Part shown: piece by piece, positions 41,455 to 52,596 of the stretch
How the letters are laid out: each line of letters begins with the position of its first letter
Position numbering within the stretch: position 1 is the first letter of the stretch
From: Paulinella micropora
Taxonomy: Eukaryota; Cercozoa; Imbricatea; Euglyphida; Paulinellidae
DNA length: 64,000 nucleotides
Assembly (NCBI GenBank): GCA_019918135.1
Contig: WBZZ01003201.1
Coordinates: 62,001-126,000 of the forward strand
Reading direction: 5' to 3'
Translations under genes and position numbers: made by a program
Notes under the pieces: model-generated
Told to the model about the DNA's origin: nothing
Databases searched by the model: none
Seen by the model: the letters and a program-made list of their open reading frames with translations, nothing else

Positions 41455-42777
41455 CTAGGAGGAGGCGTCGACCGCGCGGCCGCCGGCGGGGCTGTCGGCC
41501 GGCCGCGCCCGCTTCCTTTCCGGCCCCCGGGCCGAGCCGCGCTGTGCCGGCACCCGGAACCTGGCCTGCACCAACGGCCCCAAAAACTCGAGGCACATGC
41601 GCAGCCACCCGCCGCAACACCGGCTAGCAATCTCCTGGATCGCGCCATAGCAATCCAGGCGCTGTTGGCGCAGCAGCTGCAAGCAGCGCTTGGCCGCAAA
41701 CAGAAAAATGTCCACCACCGGGTGCCCGTCCGCCAGCGCCGCCTCCGGGCTGCCGCCGGCGGTGAGCGGGCGCCAGAAGGCTGCCGTGCGCGGCTCGGGC
41801 AGTCCGTTGCTGCGCAGGCAGTTCCGCAGCCACGCGACCGTGAGCGGCCGGCCCACGGTCGCGTGGCCCGGTGTCTCTGCGCGTTGCAGGTGCTTGGCCA
41901 GCAAACACAGGTACGCGTCCCAGTCCTCTACTAGGGCGTCCACCGCGTACAGAGTCCAATAGCGCCAACCACCGCGGGGCAGGATGGCACACTGCAGCAG
42001 GTCCCAGGCCGTGTGGAAACGTGCGGCGGCCTTCGCGCCCTGCCAGCCCGGCAGGTGCCACAGCGCCAGGGGGGCGTCGCCGCGGCAGGCGCTGAGAAAG
42101 TACAAGATGGCCGCGTCCGACGCCGCCTCGCCCGGGTCACGGAGGAAATACATGGTCCCCTCATCGAGGTCCGTCAGCGCCAGCCGCTGTGGCCCCCCCT
42201 CCTCCCCACCGAGCTTCAGCAGCACGTTGGCGGGTTTGGCATCAAAGGGGAAACACCCCCCTTGCACGACCACCTGCTTGAGCAACCGGGCGACGGGCTC
42301 CACCAAGTCAGTGGCCAAGCGGGGCACCGAGCCGGGCAGCGGGTACTTGCTGAGGTCCAGGTCGAAGGCCTCCAGGTGCACCAGGACCAGGCAGTGGGTC
42401 ACGGCGCGCTGCTCACCGTCCGCGCGCTGGCTCTCGCTGCAATCACAACCGCGCGGGCCCAGCAGGCGCTCGAGGGCCGCGACCAGGGCTCCCGTCCGCG
42501 GCACGCGCCGGCGCAGCCACTTGTGGGCCGTGGGGCCGTGCAGTACCTGGATTTCATACACGGCCGGCCCCACCCCGAGCCGTTGTAGCCGCGCGTAGCC
42601 CGCTTCCTCTTCCCGGGAACAATCCTTCACTAGCTTCAGGGCGCGCTTCCCCCACTTGAACACCGAGCCGTACGTGCATTGGCCTAGCAAGCGCAGGTCG
42701 GCCAAGAGGTCCAGCGTGGCCTGGGTACCGACCGGCCCCGTGTAGGCCAGCGGGATCTTGGGCTGGCCCGACAGCAT
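41455..42777 (-). CDS. Atypical protein-kinase-like protein
   Basis: 440 residues from MLSGQPKIPLAYTGPVG, chosen because the frame upstream is Pro-rich low complexity. Kinase marks: a glycine-loop-like GQCTYGSVFKWG near residue 35, then RALKLVKD with a candidate ATP-anchoring Lys, GGCFPFDAKPANVLL (catalytic-loop DxKPxN, residue ~180), and ALTDLDEGTMYF in the place of DFG. HRD is replaced by PFD but the catalytic Asp, Lys and Asn are kept, so activity is possible. The C-terminal lobe is divergent and Cys/Trp-rich, ending in a basic NLS-like tail (PERKRARPADSPAGG). The frame is unbroken. Divergent kinases of this kind are common in large DNA viruses, but a host kinase is also possible. Confidence 0.6.
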   Translation of the reverse strand: MLSGQPKIPLAYTGPVGTQATLDLLADLRLLGQCTYGSVFKWGKRALKLVKDCSREEEAGYARLQRLGVGPAVYEIQVLHGPTAHKWLRRRVPRTGALVAALERLLGPRGCDCSESQRADGEQRAVTHCLVLVHLEAFDLDLSKYPLPGSVPRLATDLVEPVARLLKQVVVQGGCFPFDAKPANVLLKLGGEEGGPQRLALTDLDEGTMYFLRDPGEAASDAAILYFLSACRGDAPLALWHLPGWQGAKAAARFHTAWDLLQCAILPRGGWRYWTLYAVDALVEDWDAYLCLLAKHLQRAETPGHATVGRPLTVAWLRNCLRSNGLPEPRTAAFWRPLTAGGSPEAALADGHPVVDIFLFAAKRCLQLLRQQRLDCYGAIQEIASRCCGGWLRMCLEFLGPLVQARFRVPAQRGSARGPERKRARPADSPAGGRAVDASS

Positions 42778-43375
42778 CAGCAGGTAAAGTGAGACGGCGA
42801 GGCACTCGCTTCTGCCGGTTGCACTCGGGCCCACGGTGGGGGGGGCGGCTTTAGGTCCCCCCGCGCGACGACCGCCTCCTCCACCCAAGGGGCGCGTGCG
42901 GGGGGCAGGGAGGGCACGGGGGAGAGGGGGACGCAGTGGGGTGCGGAGGGGGGGTGGCACCCCCGGGGGGGGGCACGGCCGAGGTGCGGAGAGAGGGGGG
43001 GGTCGCCAGGTGGCGGGCGCTGACCAGGCGGAGGAGGCTCGCTCTCCTCCCGCCACGCGGGGACTGCTGCCACTAGCCTGCTGGCACCTAGCGGGAGACC
43101 GTCGCCCCCGCGCCAGCGCCCGCGCCGGCGGGTGTGGGGGGGGGAGGGGGAGGGGCCTCCCGCGTGCCAGGACGAAGCCGGCTGCACGCGGGGGGAGGGG
43201 TGGCGAAGAGGGAGTGGGTGGATGGTCAGCCGCGCCACGCGCCCGCGGGGTCCCCACCTTCTCCCCTCCCCCCCCCTGGTTTTTCTCTCTCGCTGGCTGC
43301 CCCCCTCCCTGCCCGCCCTTCCTCCCTGCTGCTTGGAGGGGGTGTACTCTGCGCCAACCTTCTGTTAAAGAAAGG
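42778..43375. other. G/C-run spacer between divergent genes
   Basis: It separates the 5' ends of the kinase-like gene and the gene at 43376, so it is a candidate bidirectional promoter. It contains several G runs of 7-11 and C runs. Frames here are Pro/Gly/Arg-rich and are not called. Confidence 0.4.
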
Positions 43376-44200
43376 ATGGAAGGCACAAAACCAGCCAAGC
43401 GCCTGCGTACCGGCGGTCAAGCAGAAAGGCGCCGCGCCGAAGAAGAAGGCAACGTGACCTTTTGGTTTGGGAAAAAGGACGAGAGAGCAGCTCTTGGTCC
43501 TGCCCTCGGCGCTGGCTAGCCAATCTACCCCCCCCACTGCCTCCTGCGCCCTCCAGCTGGGGCAGTGCCTGGCCAAGAAGTCAGGTTTGACGACATTCCG
43601 CCTGGCTATCTGGACCTGGTCCGGAGAGAGGTTGCTGCTTATTCCTCCAACACGTTACAAGCCCTGCTTACCAGGTGCGAACGCCTGGTTGCTATGCAAA
43701 ACCTCGCCAACGCTTATCTTCTCGATGACGAGAAGCGAGGATTGCTGCTAGATAGCGAAACTGCAGCGCTGCGCATAGTTGCGAGCAAGGTAAAACAGGC
43801 ACGTGGGCTGTCCGGACCGCCGGAGGTATCATTGCTGCCGGCTGGACCATCCCAGCACTGGGACCAGGGAGCCTACGAAGCGTTGTGCCTGCTGGGCCTC
43901 GAAGTACCGGTCTACGAGCATACGGTGCGGCTGTACGAACAACTGGGCTTGATGGGGTTATTCTTAGTACAGGATATACCTGGCCGAGAGGTGCTCCAGG
44001 GGACCAAGATAGAGTGGGGCAGGCAAGAGCACGACTTCAGGATCTCGTCCACGTCGCCCTTCTGGGTAGTACTAGGACCAGGCGCGTCGCCACGGCATCG
44101 TCCGTACCCGGGGGAGAGCGGCCTCTCTCTCCGGTCAGAGACAGAAGTACAAGAGGCACGTATAAAACAACAAGAAACATCCTTTCCGTACCAAGAATTC
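43376..44200 (+). pseudogene. Unknown protein with basic N-terminus, 3' end lost in an inverted junction
   Basis: It starts MEGTKPAKRLRTGGQAERR, a likely nuclear signal. It continues, after one interruption or a short intron with a good acceptor (CTCCAG near 43557), into FDDIPPGYLDLVRREVAA, CERLVAMQNLANAYLLDD and YEALCLLGLEVPVYEHTVR, which look like real helical protein. The frame remains open to 44257, but the last part is only the antisense of the primase-like fragment, so the true end is lost around 44200. Family unknown. Confidence 0.45.
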
Positions 44201-44850
44201 CCTTTCCTGTCTCCGACCTTGGTGAGCAGCTCGCCCTGGGCGCGCTCGCAGCCGTAGTGGACGTGGCACAGCTTGGCGACGAGGAAGGCCAGGGCCTTGG
44301 CCGCGGCCTTGGGCAGGTACAGCGAGTGGTACACGAGCCGGAACGACGCCTTGTAGCACCTGCGCACCCGGCAGTAGCCGCAGGAGTTGAGCAGCACTGC
44401 CGTGCTCAGCGCCGGGTCCGCGACCAGGAACCCGACGGCCAGGTGCGCCACGGCGACAAAGCAGTCGCGATGGAGGGCGGCCGGCCCCGCGCTGTCGCAG
44501 GGCGCCAGGATCTCGGCCGGGCAGGCGGTGTGGCCCGGCAGCGCCCAGTCCAGGTCCAAGTAGAATTTACCAACGTCTGACAGCGTACGCTCGACCAGCG
44601 GCACCGCCCAGGGCGTGCCCCGCAGGCAGGCCAGCAGCTCCACCACCTGCAAGTAGACCTGCGGGTCATCCGGTAGCAGGAGCTTGCCCCCCGTGAAGCT
44701 GGTGCTATTGAACGGCTGCGTTCCGCCCACGGGCACGCGGTAGCGCCGCAGCAGCGCCTGCAGTTGCGCGGAGCTAGCGAGCTGCCGGGCGGAGTCTCCG
44801 GCGAGGGAGGCAGGGCAGTGCTCCGTCCAGGCCTGCTCGCTCAGCTCCAT
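44201..44850 (-). pseudogene. Primase-like (AEP type) fragment, possibly viral
   Basis: About 215 residues from MELSEQAWTEHCPASLAG. It contains VGKFYLDLDWALPGH, which resembles the metal-binding DxD of archaeo-eukaryotic primases. About 75 residues later comes RCYKASFRLVYHSLYLP, which resembles their K-x-S-F-[RH]-h nucleotide-binding motif. Herpesvirus UL52 and eukaryotic PrimPol share this order. The C-terminal part is missing because an oppositely oriented gene abuts it. With the helicase at 30.8-33.9 kb it would form a helicase-primase pair. The assignment rests on two motifs only. It is broken, by truncation at the junction. Confidence 0.4.
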
Positions 44851-44949
44851 GCGGGTACCACTGCCCCCGGGGCGGCCCGCGCCGTTTTGGGGTGTACAGG
44901 CCCCCGGGCTCCCCGTCCCCGCCCCCGCCCGCCGCCGCTCCCCCCTCCC

Positions 44950-45150
44950 GGCCGGGGGTGACGACCGTGCCGACCAGCGCTCCTCTCGCCGGGCCCGCGA
45001 CACCGGCGTGGCCCCCCCCCCCCGCGCCCGCCCGGGGGTGGGCGACCGCGGCGCCCCTCCCTACCCAACACGGGCGCGGCCTGCCCCCGGCCGGGGGTAC
45101 GACCGTGCATACCAGCGTGCCTCCGCCGGGCCCCCGACACCGGCGTGGCC
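44950..45150. promoter_or_regulatory. Duplicated ~62-bp element in a divergent promoter region
   Basis: Two copies (44950-45013 and 45089-45150) share GGCCGGGGGT, ACGACCGTGC, ACCAGCG and GACACCGGCGTGGCC in the same order. They lie in the 578-bp gap between the divergent primase-like and CxxC-array genes. Conserved order with diverged spacers fits repeated binding sites; a simple GC-rich duplication is the alternative. Confidence 0.4.
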
Positions 45151-45428
45151 TCCGCCTCGCCCTGTGTGCCCGGCGGCCCCGATGGCGCCCGGCCGCCGGG
45201 CGCGGGGTGGAGGAAGGGGCGCCATGGCTCCCTCTCCCGCCCCCCGCCGCGGGCCGCCCCCCCTGCCCGCTCCTCTCCCCTGGCCCGCGGGAGGGCGCCG
45301 CCCTCCCCCCACCTGGCTTCCTGCCACCCCGTTCGCGTGCCCCGGCTACCACGCTGGGTGGTACTGACAAAAGAAGTCGGGCCCTCCCTCGCTCTGGCTA
45401 CGGTCGGTAGTACGGCGGTGCGCTCAGC

Positions 45429-48283
45429 ATGGCCAAGGATTTTCGTGAGCTCAGTGTTTCAGTGTTTGAAGTCCGGCCGCAGTACCAGGACCCGGACCCG
45501 GACCAGGACCCGGACCCGGACCAGGACCCGGACCAGGACCCGGACCAGGACCCGCTGGAGGCACGCGGGTTCGGGGGCCCGCCCGACCTAGACAGCCTCC
45601 TCTCGGAGTCCCTACACGTGGCCCCGGCCCCGGAGCGCGTGTCCCGGGAGCAAGTGTTGCACCTGTTGGCGGGCGGCAGTACGCCCCATTGCTTCTGCCG
45701 GTCCTGTGGCCACGTGTGCGACGGCCCCGGGGCCTGCCAACGCTGCTGCGGCCATTGCTTGTGGCTGGCGGGGGAAGCTATTCATGCGGAGGAGCGTCCC
45801 GCGCGCGGCCACCTGACTGTCTGCGACGAAGCCCGGCTCCCGGCCTGCTACAGCTTCCGCCTGGAAGATGCCTGGCTGCGCTCGGCCGATTCCGAGGTAC
45901 TACGGCAGATACTCGGGCGCGCGCTCCAAGGAGGGGGGAGCTCCTCCGGCCAGGCACCGGCGGTGGACGAGGCGCCGGACGGCGCGCGGGACAGCTCCTT
46001 GGCCCAAGACCTGCTCCGGCTGCTGCGGACTTACTTTGGTCACACGACGGACGCGGCGGCGTCCTTCTGCCAGGTGGTGTACGATGACGGGCACTCGATC
46101 CACTGTGACGACCGTACCTGGTGCGACGAGGTGGCGAGAGCCCTGGGAGATGAGAGCGTCGAGTGCCTCAGGACACCGCTGGACGTGGAACTAGTGCTGG
46201 CCCGCACGGGCCCGGCCATGCTCAAGCTGCCCGCCTTCTTCTATCCACTCTCGCTGCAGGGGACACGGTACGTGGTGGTAGAAAAGCGGCTCAAGGTGAG
46301 GGCGGGACAGCCGGTGCCGAACCCGCTGGGGGAGGTCAAGGGGGCGGGCTTCGTCCCCTTGCTGCTGGCGGCCGCGCGCGAGCCGGCCGAGAGCGGCACC
46401 TCGCTGCGGGTGAGCTATCGGGAGCCAGGCCGCCAGGAGCCGCGCACGCTGGCCGGCTCGGCCGGGCAGCCCGGCACGTTCGCTTTTACCCACCCGCACA
46501 CAGACTCTTCGGGTACTTCGCCGCACTACCTGTCGCTGTTGCGCTCGACGGTCGCGGGGTACGACCACCAGGCCGAGCTGGAGCGGCACGTGACGCAGAC
46601 GACTGAGGGGTGGGCGCAGTGGGCCATGCCGTCGTCGGCCCCCTTGACCCCGGCCCAGCAGGTGTTCGTGCAACTGTGGTACGTGCAACTTATGCAGCGG
46701 GTGCGAGACAAAGGCCGGGCGGGGGCCCCGCCGGCCCAGAGTACAAGAGAACCACGGCCGGGCGAACAGGCGAGCCTGAGGGACGGGAGGCAGACAGTGC
46801 ATTCGAGCCCATCTTCGCTTCTCTGAACGGGGCGCACGTGGTCGAGGCGTCGGTAGCGCTGAGCGAGTCACAGGCTGGTAGCCGGGTCCCTGAGCGTGGC
46901 GCGGCCGACTCTCTGTCAGTGTCCGGGTCGCCGCCCGTGCCAGAGCTACTGACGTCGGCGGTCCGGGAGACACTGCAAGTGGAGGCGGACGCGCATGTCT
47001 TCAAAGTACCCGTCACGGCGTACCAGGAGTTCTGCCGGAGGTTGGCCCGAGCCCGGCAAGAGCTGGGCGATACCGTCCTGGACCCACAGAGCGTCCAGCT
47101 GTCCATGGAGGGTGCCCCGCCAGGCGAGGCGGAAATCTTGTTTTACGCCGCGGGGCTAGTGCCCCTCAAGGCGGCCGAGGAGGTGCTGCGGAGGGCGGCG
47201 AAGCCTGTTCCCGGGGCCAGGCCAGCGTCACTCTGCCGTGGATCTGTGTCAGCTGTGACGCGGTGCGGGAGCCCTCCCGCAGCACCACCTTTGTGTGCCA
47301 CAGCTGCCTGCGACAGAGGCAGCCACCGCCGGGGGGGCGGGCGGTCTGCCCCCGCGGGCGCGCCCGAGGTTTCGGTCTCGCGCAGCACCACCTTTGTGTG
47401 CCACAGCTGCTTGCGGCAGGGGCAGCCCGCTCTCGCGGGGGCGCCCGAGGAGGTTTCGGTCTCGCGCAGCACCACCTTTGTGTGCCGCAGCTGCTTGCGG
47501 CAGGGGCAGCCCGCTCTCGCGGGGGCGCAGGAGGAGGTTTCGGTCTCGCGCAGCACCACCTTCAGGTGCGAGAGCTGCGTGCGGAAGCTGCGAGAACAGG
47601 AGCCACCCCAGCAGCCAGCGACAGAGGCGGAGCTCAGCGAGTCGACTTTCTTCTGCACGACCTGCCAGCAGCACCGGCCGCTGGCGCAGACAGACCCCAA
47701 GGAGTCGTCCGTCAGCTGGACGACCTGCCAGGAGCACCGGACCCGTGCTAAATCCGAGAAGCAGCCGTCTGTCTGCACGGAGTGCTGCCTGGGGCAGCAG
47801 CCGCAGCAGGCGGAGCCCAGCCAGTCGTGGACTGTCTGCACTGCGTGCCAGTACGTGCAGCAACAGCAGCAGCAGCCGGCACAGGCGGAGCCCAGCCAGT
47901 CGTGGACTGTCTGCACCGCGTGCCGGCACGTGCAGCAGGCGCAGCAGGCGCAGCAGCCGCAGCAGGCGGAGCCCAGCCAGCCCTCCTCTGTCTGCACAGC
48001 GTGCTGGAACGTGCAGCAGCCGCAGCAGGCGGAGCCCAGCCAGCCCTCCTCTGTCTGCACAGTGTGCTGGCACGTGCAGCAGGCGCAGCCCGTGTGTGGG
48101 GCCCCCCCGGCCCAGCGCACGGGCGGCGCGGCGGCGGCACACCCGGAGGTGGCGGCTCTAGCCTCTGCTTGGGCGCCCCGCCTCGATACCTCCGCGTACG
48201 CCCCCGGCCCGTCGGCGCCCCCAGCGTACGTCCCCTCCTTGTCGAATTACTACTCCTACTGGGCGCAGCAGCTGGCGGGCTAA
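45429..48283 (+). CDS. CxxC-array protein, about three frame changes
   Basis: About 950 residues from MAKDFRELSVSVFEVRP. First comes an acidic DPDQDP repeat (45484-45555, an ~18-bp unit). Next is a Cys cluster (CFCRSCGHVCDG, ACQRCCGHCLW) and a globular region of about 350 residues (FVPLLLAAAREPAESGTS). After a linker with LQVEADAHVFKVPVTAYQEF, the C-terminal third is an array of CxxC pairs in a repeated context. Early units read RSTTFVCHSCLRQGQP; later units read SWTVCTACRHVQQ with Gln-rich spacers. It ends YYSYWAQQLAG with TAA. Paired CxxC motifs suggest serial zinc-binding knuckles. Frame changes lie near G runs, and at least one pair compensates. The 3' 500 bp is duplicated at 24.7-25.2 kb. 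No family recognised. Confidence 0.6.
47235..48090 (+). repeat. Array of CxxC-coding repeats
   Basis: Two repeat types follow one another. The first is about 90-bp units coding VSVSRSTTFVCHSCLRQGQP (five units). The second is 60-90-bp units coding SQPSSVCTACWNVQQPQQAE (six or so units). Units within each type are almost identical in DNA, showing recent expansion. Confidence 0.85.
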
Positions 48284-48306
48284 AAACCGTGGCGTCTGTG
48301 TCGGTG

Positions 48307-48316
48307 TGCGGGCGAA

Positions 48317-48352
<36 letters not shown>

Positions 48353-48388
48353 CAAGCAGGCAAGCAAGAGAGAGAGAGAGACACCCCC
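48307..48388. repeat. GA/AAGC microsatellite
   Basis: (GA)n with GCAAGCAG interruptions just past the stop of the CxxC-array gene. It recurs in the duplicated segment at about 25085-25135 with a different length. Confidence 0.9.
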
Positions 48389-48423
48389 TCGTACGGGCTC
48401 GGCCGGCGTCGGTCAGTACCTGC

Positions 48424-49276
48424 AACAAACATTACGACGAAACCTAATATACGGATTTCACGAAATTTTTCCCGATGATTTTCAGAATATCTGAAATACT
48501 TGCAGAAATGATTCCAAAAGCTATATTATTTACTTATTATGAGCAGGAATGAAAAAACAACGCTTGTACATACTCTAACACACTCATTTCAAGTTCACCG
48601 GCAGCGAAATATATGCTAGGAGTGGGAACTATTTTCATTAAATTTACTGATTTTGCAAGCGGTCGCTTTCTATTAATACTACATGGCTTTTATTGTTTTA
48701 TGTGTTCTAATCATTAACATTAATTAATTCGACAATTTAGAAAAGATTTAAAGTGAAAATATTAAAATTTGAATTCAAAAATTCAAATTTTGTATGTATA
48801 TACAGTGTTTTCACCATTTAAATTTTCCCAAGTCAGAAAAATGTGATCAAGACATCCCCTGGCAGGTTTTTTGAGCGGGATCTTTGATGTAGATGATAAT
48901 TCAACTGAATATAATGTTATTTCCGACCGGCACCATCGAAAACATATTCAGAACTTGACTTCAAAACTTAATTTTTTATGGAAATATCCTTCATTTCACC
49001 TAAGTCATGAAGCTAACAGAAAATATTGGAAAACCAATATTAATCACGGATTTTGCAGTGGATAGTTAGTATTAATCACAGAATTTATGTTATTAAGGTT
49101 TTCATTAAAATAAATTAAATGAGTTTAAGTAAAAAAAATACTTTAATATTTTTGCTGACTCGTTACACTTCACTCACCCGGAAACGTTGAGAGTTCATCA
49201 GATAATTCAGATTTCATGTAGAAAAAACTGGCAGACGAGGTCACACAAGTATCTGCACTAAATGAAAGCAAAAAAA
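48424..49276. other. AT-rich 3' region of the transposon block
   Basis: An abrupt shift from very GC-rich to strongly AT-rich sequence occurs exactly where similarity to 25176 ends. This marks the likely left edge of the inserted 48.4-53.5 kb block. It includes an inverted pair near 48771-48797 (AATTTGAATTC, ATTCAAATTTT). No credible coding frame; no clear terminal inverted repeat. Confidence 0.6.
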
Positions 49277-52200
49277 CTAGTTTGACTGCTCTTCGTCGCT
49301 CCAGTTTGACTCAGCTGACTCTGAGTCTTCTGCAAGTCCACCAGGCAGCCGCACGTTTACCGCGGCTTCAGACTCAGTGTCTGACTGAGCGTAATGTTGC
49401 TGCAAGGCAACCCGCGCTTGGCTTTTTGAGCGTCGCGACAGCAAGATCTGCTCATTCTGTTCAAGCTTAGACTCTTCTTGCTGTTCGTCAAACATTTCAT
49501 CCTCTTCTTCAACCATCCGTCGAAATTGTCGTCTCGGCTGCGGTTGAATTCGAACTCGTTGTCGCTTGCGAGGAGGCGCAACAAAGGGCTGATCAGAATC
49601 GCTGGATTCGTCTGGCAGAGCTGGCGCAGCTGGGCTCGCACTTGCGCGGGCACGGCCACCACGACCACCACGACCGCCACGGGCACGGCCACCACGACCG
49701 CCACGGGCACGGCCACCTTGAGGTGGATTGGGAACAGCAGCTCCGCCAGCAGGTAGGTTGCAGGAACAGGCCCCAAAGTGAGTGCACACAGCGTTTACCA
49801 AAGCCTGCTTGTTGCCTTGAGCACCCTGTCCGTGTAGACGCAGCCACGCCTTCAACGCAGGCACTGTACACTTCTTGGTCAGTTGCGCAGCGTCGCAAGG
49901 CAATGCCTCAGCCACACTCTCGTGAAGCGGCCTCTGCGGTGCAGGGTTTTTGAAGTCGTGCGCTCGACGCTCCTGATCGTTAAGCATGCGTGCTCCATAC
50001 CAGCGTGGATGTCTGGGCATGTGGCGGTCATTGGTAAAAAAACAAGTTGGGAAGGACTTGCGCTCTTCTTCCGACAGGGAGATCGTATCGTCCACAGCTT
50101 TCTGTCTATCCTCAGGCAGCGCCCACGGGTTGTCGGGTATGTCGTCGAGCACGCGCACATGCGCCTTCCACTCCACGCCTTTCTTGTCCACGCACTTGAA
50201 ATGCCCAGGCCTGCCAGGCAGGCCGCCTTCACCTTCTGCGCCGTCCCAGTGGACTTGGTCAAGGCATTGCAGGTTGTCCAAAATTGCGTTGATCGACTCA
50301 CTCTCTTCGGCGGAACAAAACCTGGAGGCCAATAATCTAGTATCCCTTTTGATCTGCTCAGTTGCCCAATCTACTAACGGCAGCTTCTTGGGCTTCAGTG
50401 CCTCTGCAGTAGTCAACAAAAGGAAAAAGTCAAAAGGGTAACTAGATTCGAATTTTTACCAGGGGCACCGACGTAAGGCAGCAAAGGACGACCATCCGGG
50501 TCATCTTCTTCTCCATGCCACTTCTGCTGGCTGTCGCCCCAAGTCTTGACACGCACCGCCGGAAGGCCGAAGGTAGTCGGCTCGGGGACGGAATATTGCC
50601 ACGCTAAGGGCTGCGAGGCCACCCGCAAATTCCAGTTGGGGTTCATGGACGGAGTAAAGTAGCTCTTCCAATCATAACTCGAGGCAAGGAGCAGGATTAC
50701 ATACTTCTCTTTGCACTTGTGAAACCCGCGGAGAAGATTGAATAGACCCTGCGCCAGCGAGGTGACGTACAGTGTGGTCTTCCAGCCGCAGTAGCGCAAG
50801 GTAAAAAACTCCTGGTCTTGTTTGTTATGCGTATGGGAGCGGACCCTTCGGTGCGTTTCGATCTTGACTTTCCACCCCATAGCGACCAAGTGCGAAAAAA
50901 AAGCGAGTGCCGTAGCGGTGGTGTTCTCCGACCCACCGTCCCAGTCGATATACAACGTTCCCGCCGGCTTAGTGTCTGGGTGGAAGAGCTTCCAATGCAA
51001 AAGATGGTACAACCACGTGAAGTTCTCATTGCCGCCTTTGTCAACATTCGGCAAACGAACCAAGACAAACTTTTTGTCGTGACTGAAGCTTGTCGCCCCG
51101 CCGGCATGCAAAGGTATCACCTTCTTTCTTTTGAAGGCTTGGTTGGCTGCACACACACAAAAAACACAAACCACTATGAGATTTGCGTACAAAGACAAGT
51201 ACCCCTAGCACAACTGGGAAAGTTGAAAGGTTTGGTCATATCTATCGTCCACGCTGTACACCTAGCTTTTGTCACAGCTGCGTCATGAGCACGCTGCAAG
51301 GATTCCTCTCTGCACTTGCGATGTACCTTGTGGTGTTGGTGGTTATCCAGCCGCCAGAGCTTCGCCGCTGCGTCTGTCTGGAAGCCCTCTTCATGCCTCC
51401 TCGCCAGGTCCCCGCAAATCTCGCACTTGGAAAAGTCTCCTTTGCGGATCGGCTTCACAAACTTGAAGTTCTCGCGCCACACCTTGCGTATGATCTGGTT
51501 GCAGGGGGGGCTATCACTCTTGCAGCGCTGCCCAACCAGAAGGGTGTTGAACGCCCAGGCCCAATTCATGCTCACGTACTTCTGCACCTCCGGAAAGTTC
51601 TCCACGTCTTGGAGGTGCCACACTCCGTCTGCTATGGTCTCGCACTCCTCCACAAACTTACGCATCAACAATGTCGACACCAAGTCCGACACGTCGGACT
51701 GCGGTGTGTACGCCCGCTCGTAATACTTCGCGGAGTGACGCAAAAGCTTCTTGGCTTTGCCAAGAGTGACAGCGCCTACGCCGTAAATACGCTGCCACAT
51801 GACCCGGCACACGGGCGTACCACGATGCCTGCAGCAAGGGACAATGCATTATAATAAGTCCACAGGGGTGATGGGAAAAAACAGCCTGAGGGAGAACTGT
51901 GTTACCTGTATTGAACATCCGCATTGCTTAAGGTTATGGCCTGAAGCTGTCCACATACCCAGGCGGTCAAATCCCTGAAAGACTGCGAACAAGAATCGGC
52001 CCGCCCTAGAATAGCGTGCCAGGGACTGACCCACAGATGGCACTTATACTTGGAACAGCAAGGTGCGCCTATTTCGTGCGTCAGGTCGGCGTATGACATT
52101 CCAAGCCATTTCTTCAACGCTGTCGGTCTGACTGTAGGGGTGGGCACGGCCTTTCTCTTGACGTGCTTGTAGCCCCTGTCAGTCTTACGTGGTCGAACCA

Positions 52201-52507
52201 ACGGGGTGGCCTCCATGCCAAGGCACAGATACAGCGGCTCCGGTGAGGTTCGGAAGTCAGCGTTATTAGCTTCCTGCCCAGCCGTAACAGCCCTTCCCCA
52301 ATCCGTTGCCTGAAAACAAGAAGAATGTCCTCCCGAAGTTGGTCCCTCAGTCACTGACACACATTCTGACCCATACATGGAGTCGAAGCCGCCTCCCGGC
52401 CCGTCTGTCCCATACATGTCGGCAAACGGAGTGGGCGTGACAGTATCAGACACGCCGCCTGTCTGAATTGAGGTCGTAGAGAAATACTGAGGAGTAACGC
52501 CGTACAT
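49277..52507 (-). CDS. DUF7869-type transposon protein, four exons, apparently intact
   Basis: Exons (minus strand): 52507-51906, 51828-51203, 51146-50460, 50403-49277. The introns are 77, 56 and 56 bp, all GT-AG and frame-keeping. The protein is about 1010 residues. Exon 2 has the knuckle FSKCEICGDLARRHEEG and ARCTAWTIDMTKPFNFP. Exon 3 has LYIDWDGGSENTTATALAFF and ETHRRVRSHTHNKQDQEF, the D-x-GSEN and HTH motifs typical of DUF7869 proteins, thought to be RNase H-fold integrase/transposase-like. Exon 4 adds a SAP-like DNA-binding helix pair (LTKKCTVPALKAWLRLHG), an RGG box (RGGRGGRARGGRGG) and an acidic tail. The start is the ATG of MYGVTPQYFS; an upstream in-frame Met (52699) lies inside a repeat. 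GC and codon use differ from both flanks. Confidence 0.8.
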
Positions 52508-52596
52508 CTCCTCGAAGACGGAGGCGAATTGAACTCTAAGTTGTATGTCAGAAAAAAAATCACAAAAAATGGCAGCGCTTCCCGTTAGAAAGGTTA

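Noticed and set aside
43912-44200. C-terminal extension of the primase-like fragment
   Set aside because: Antisense of a plus-strand frame with better composition; the primase similarity does not extend into it.
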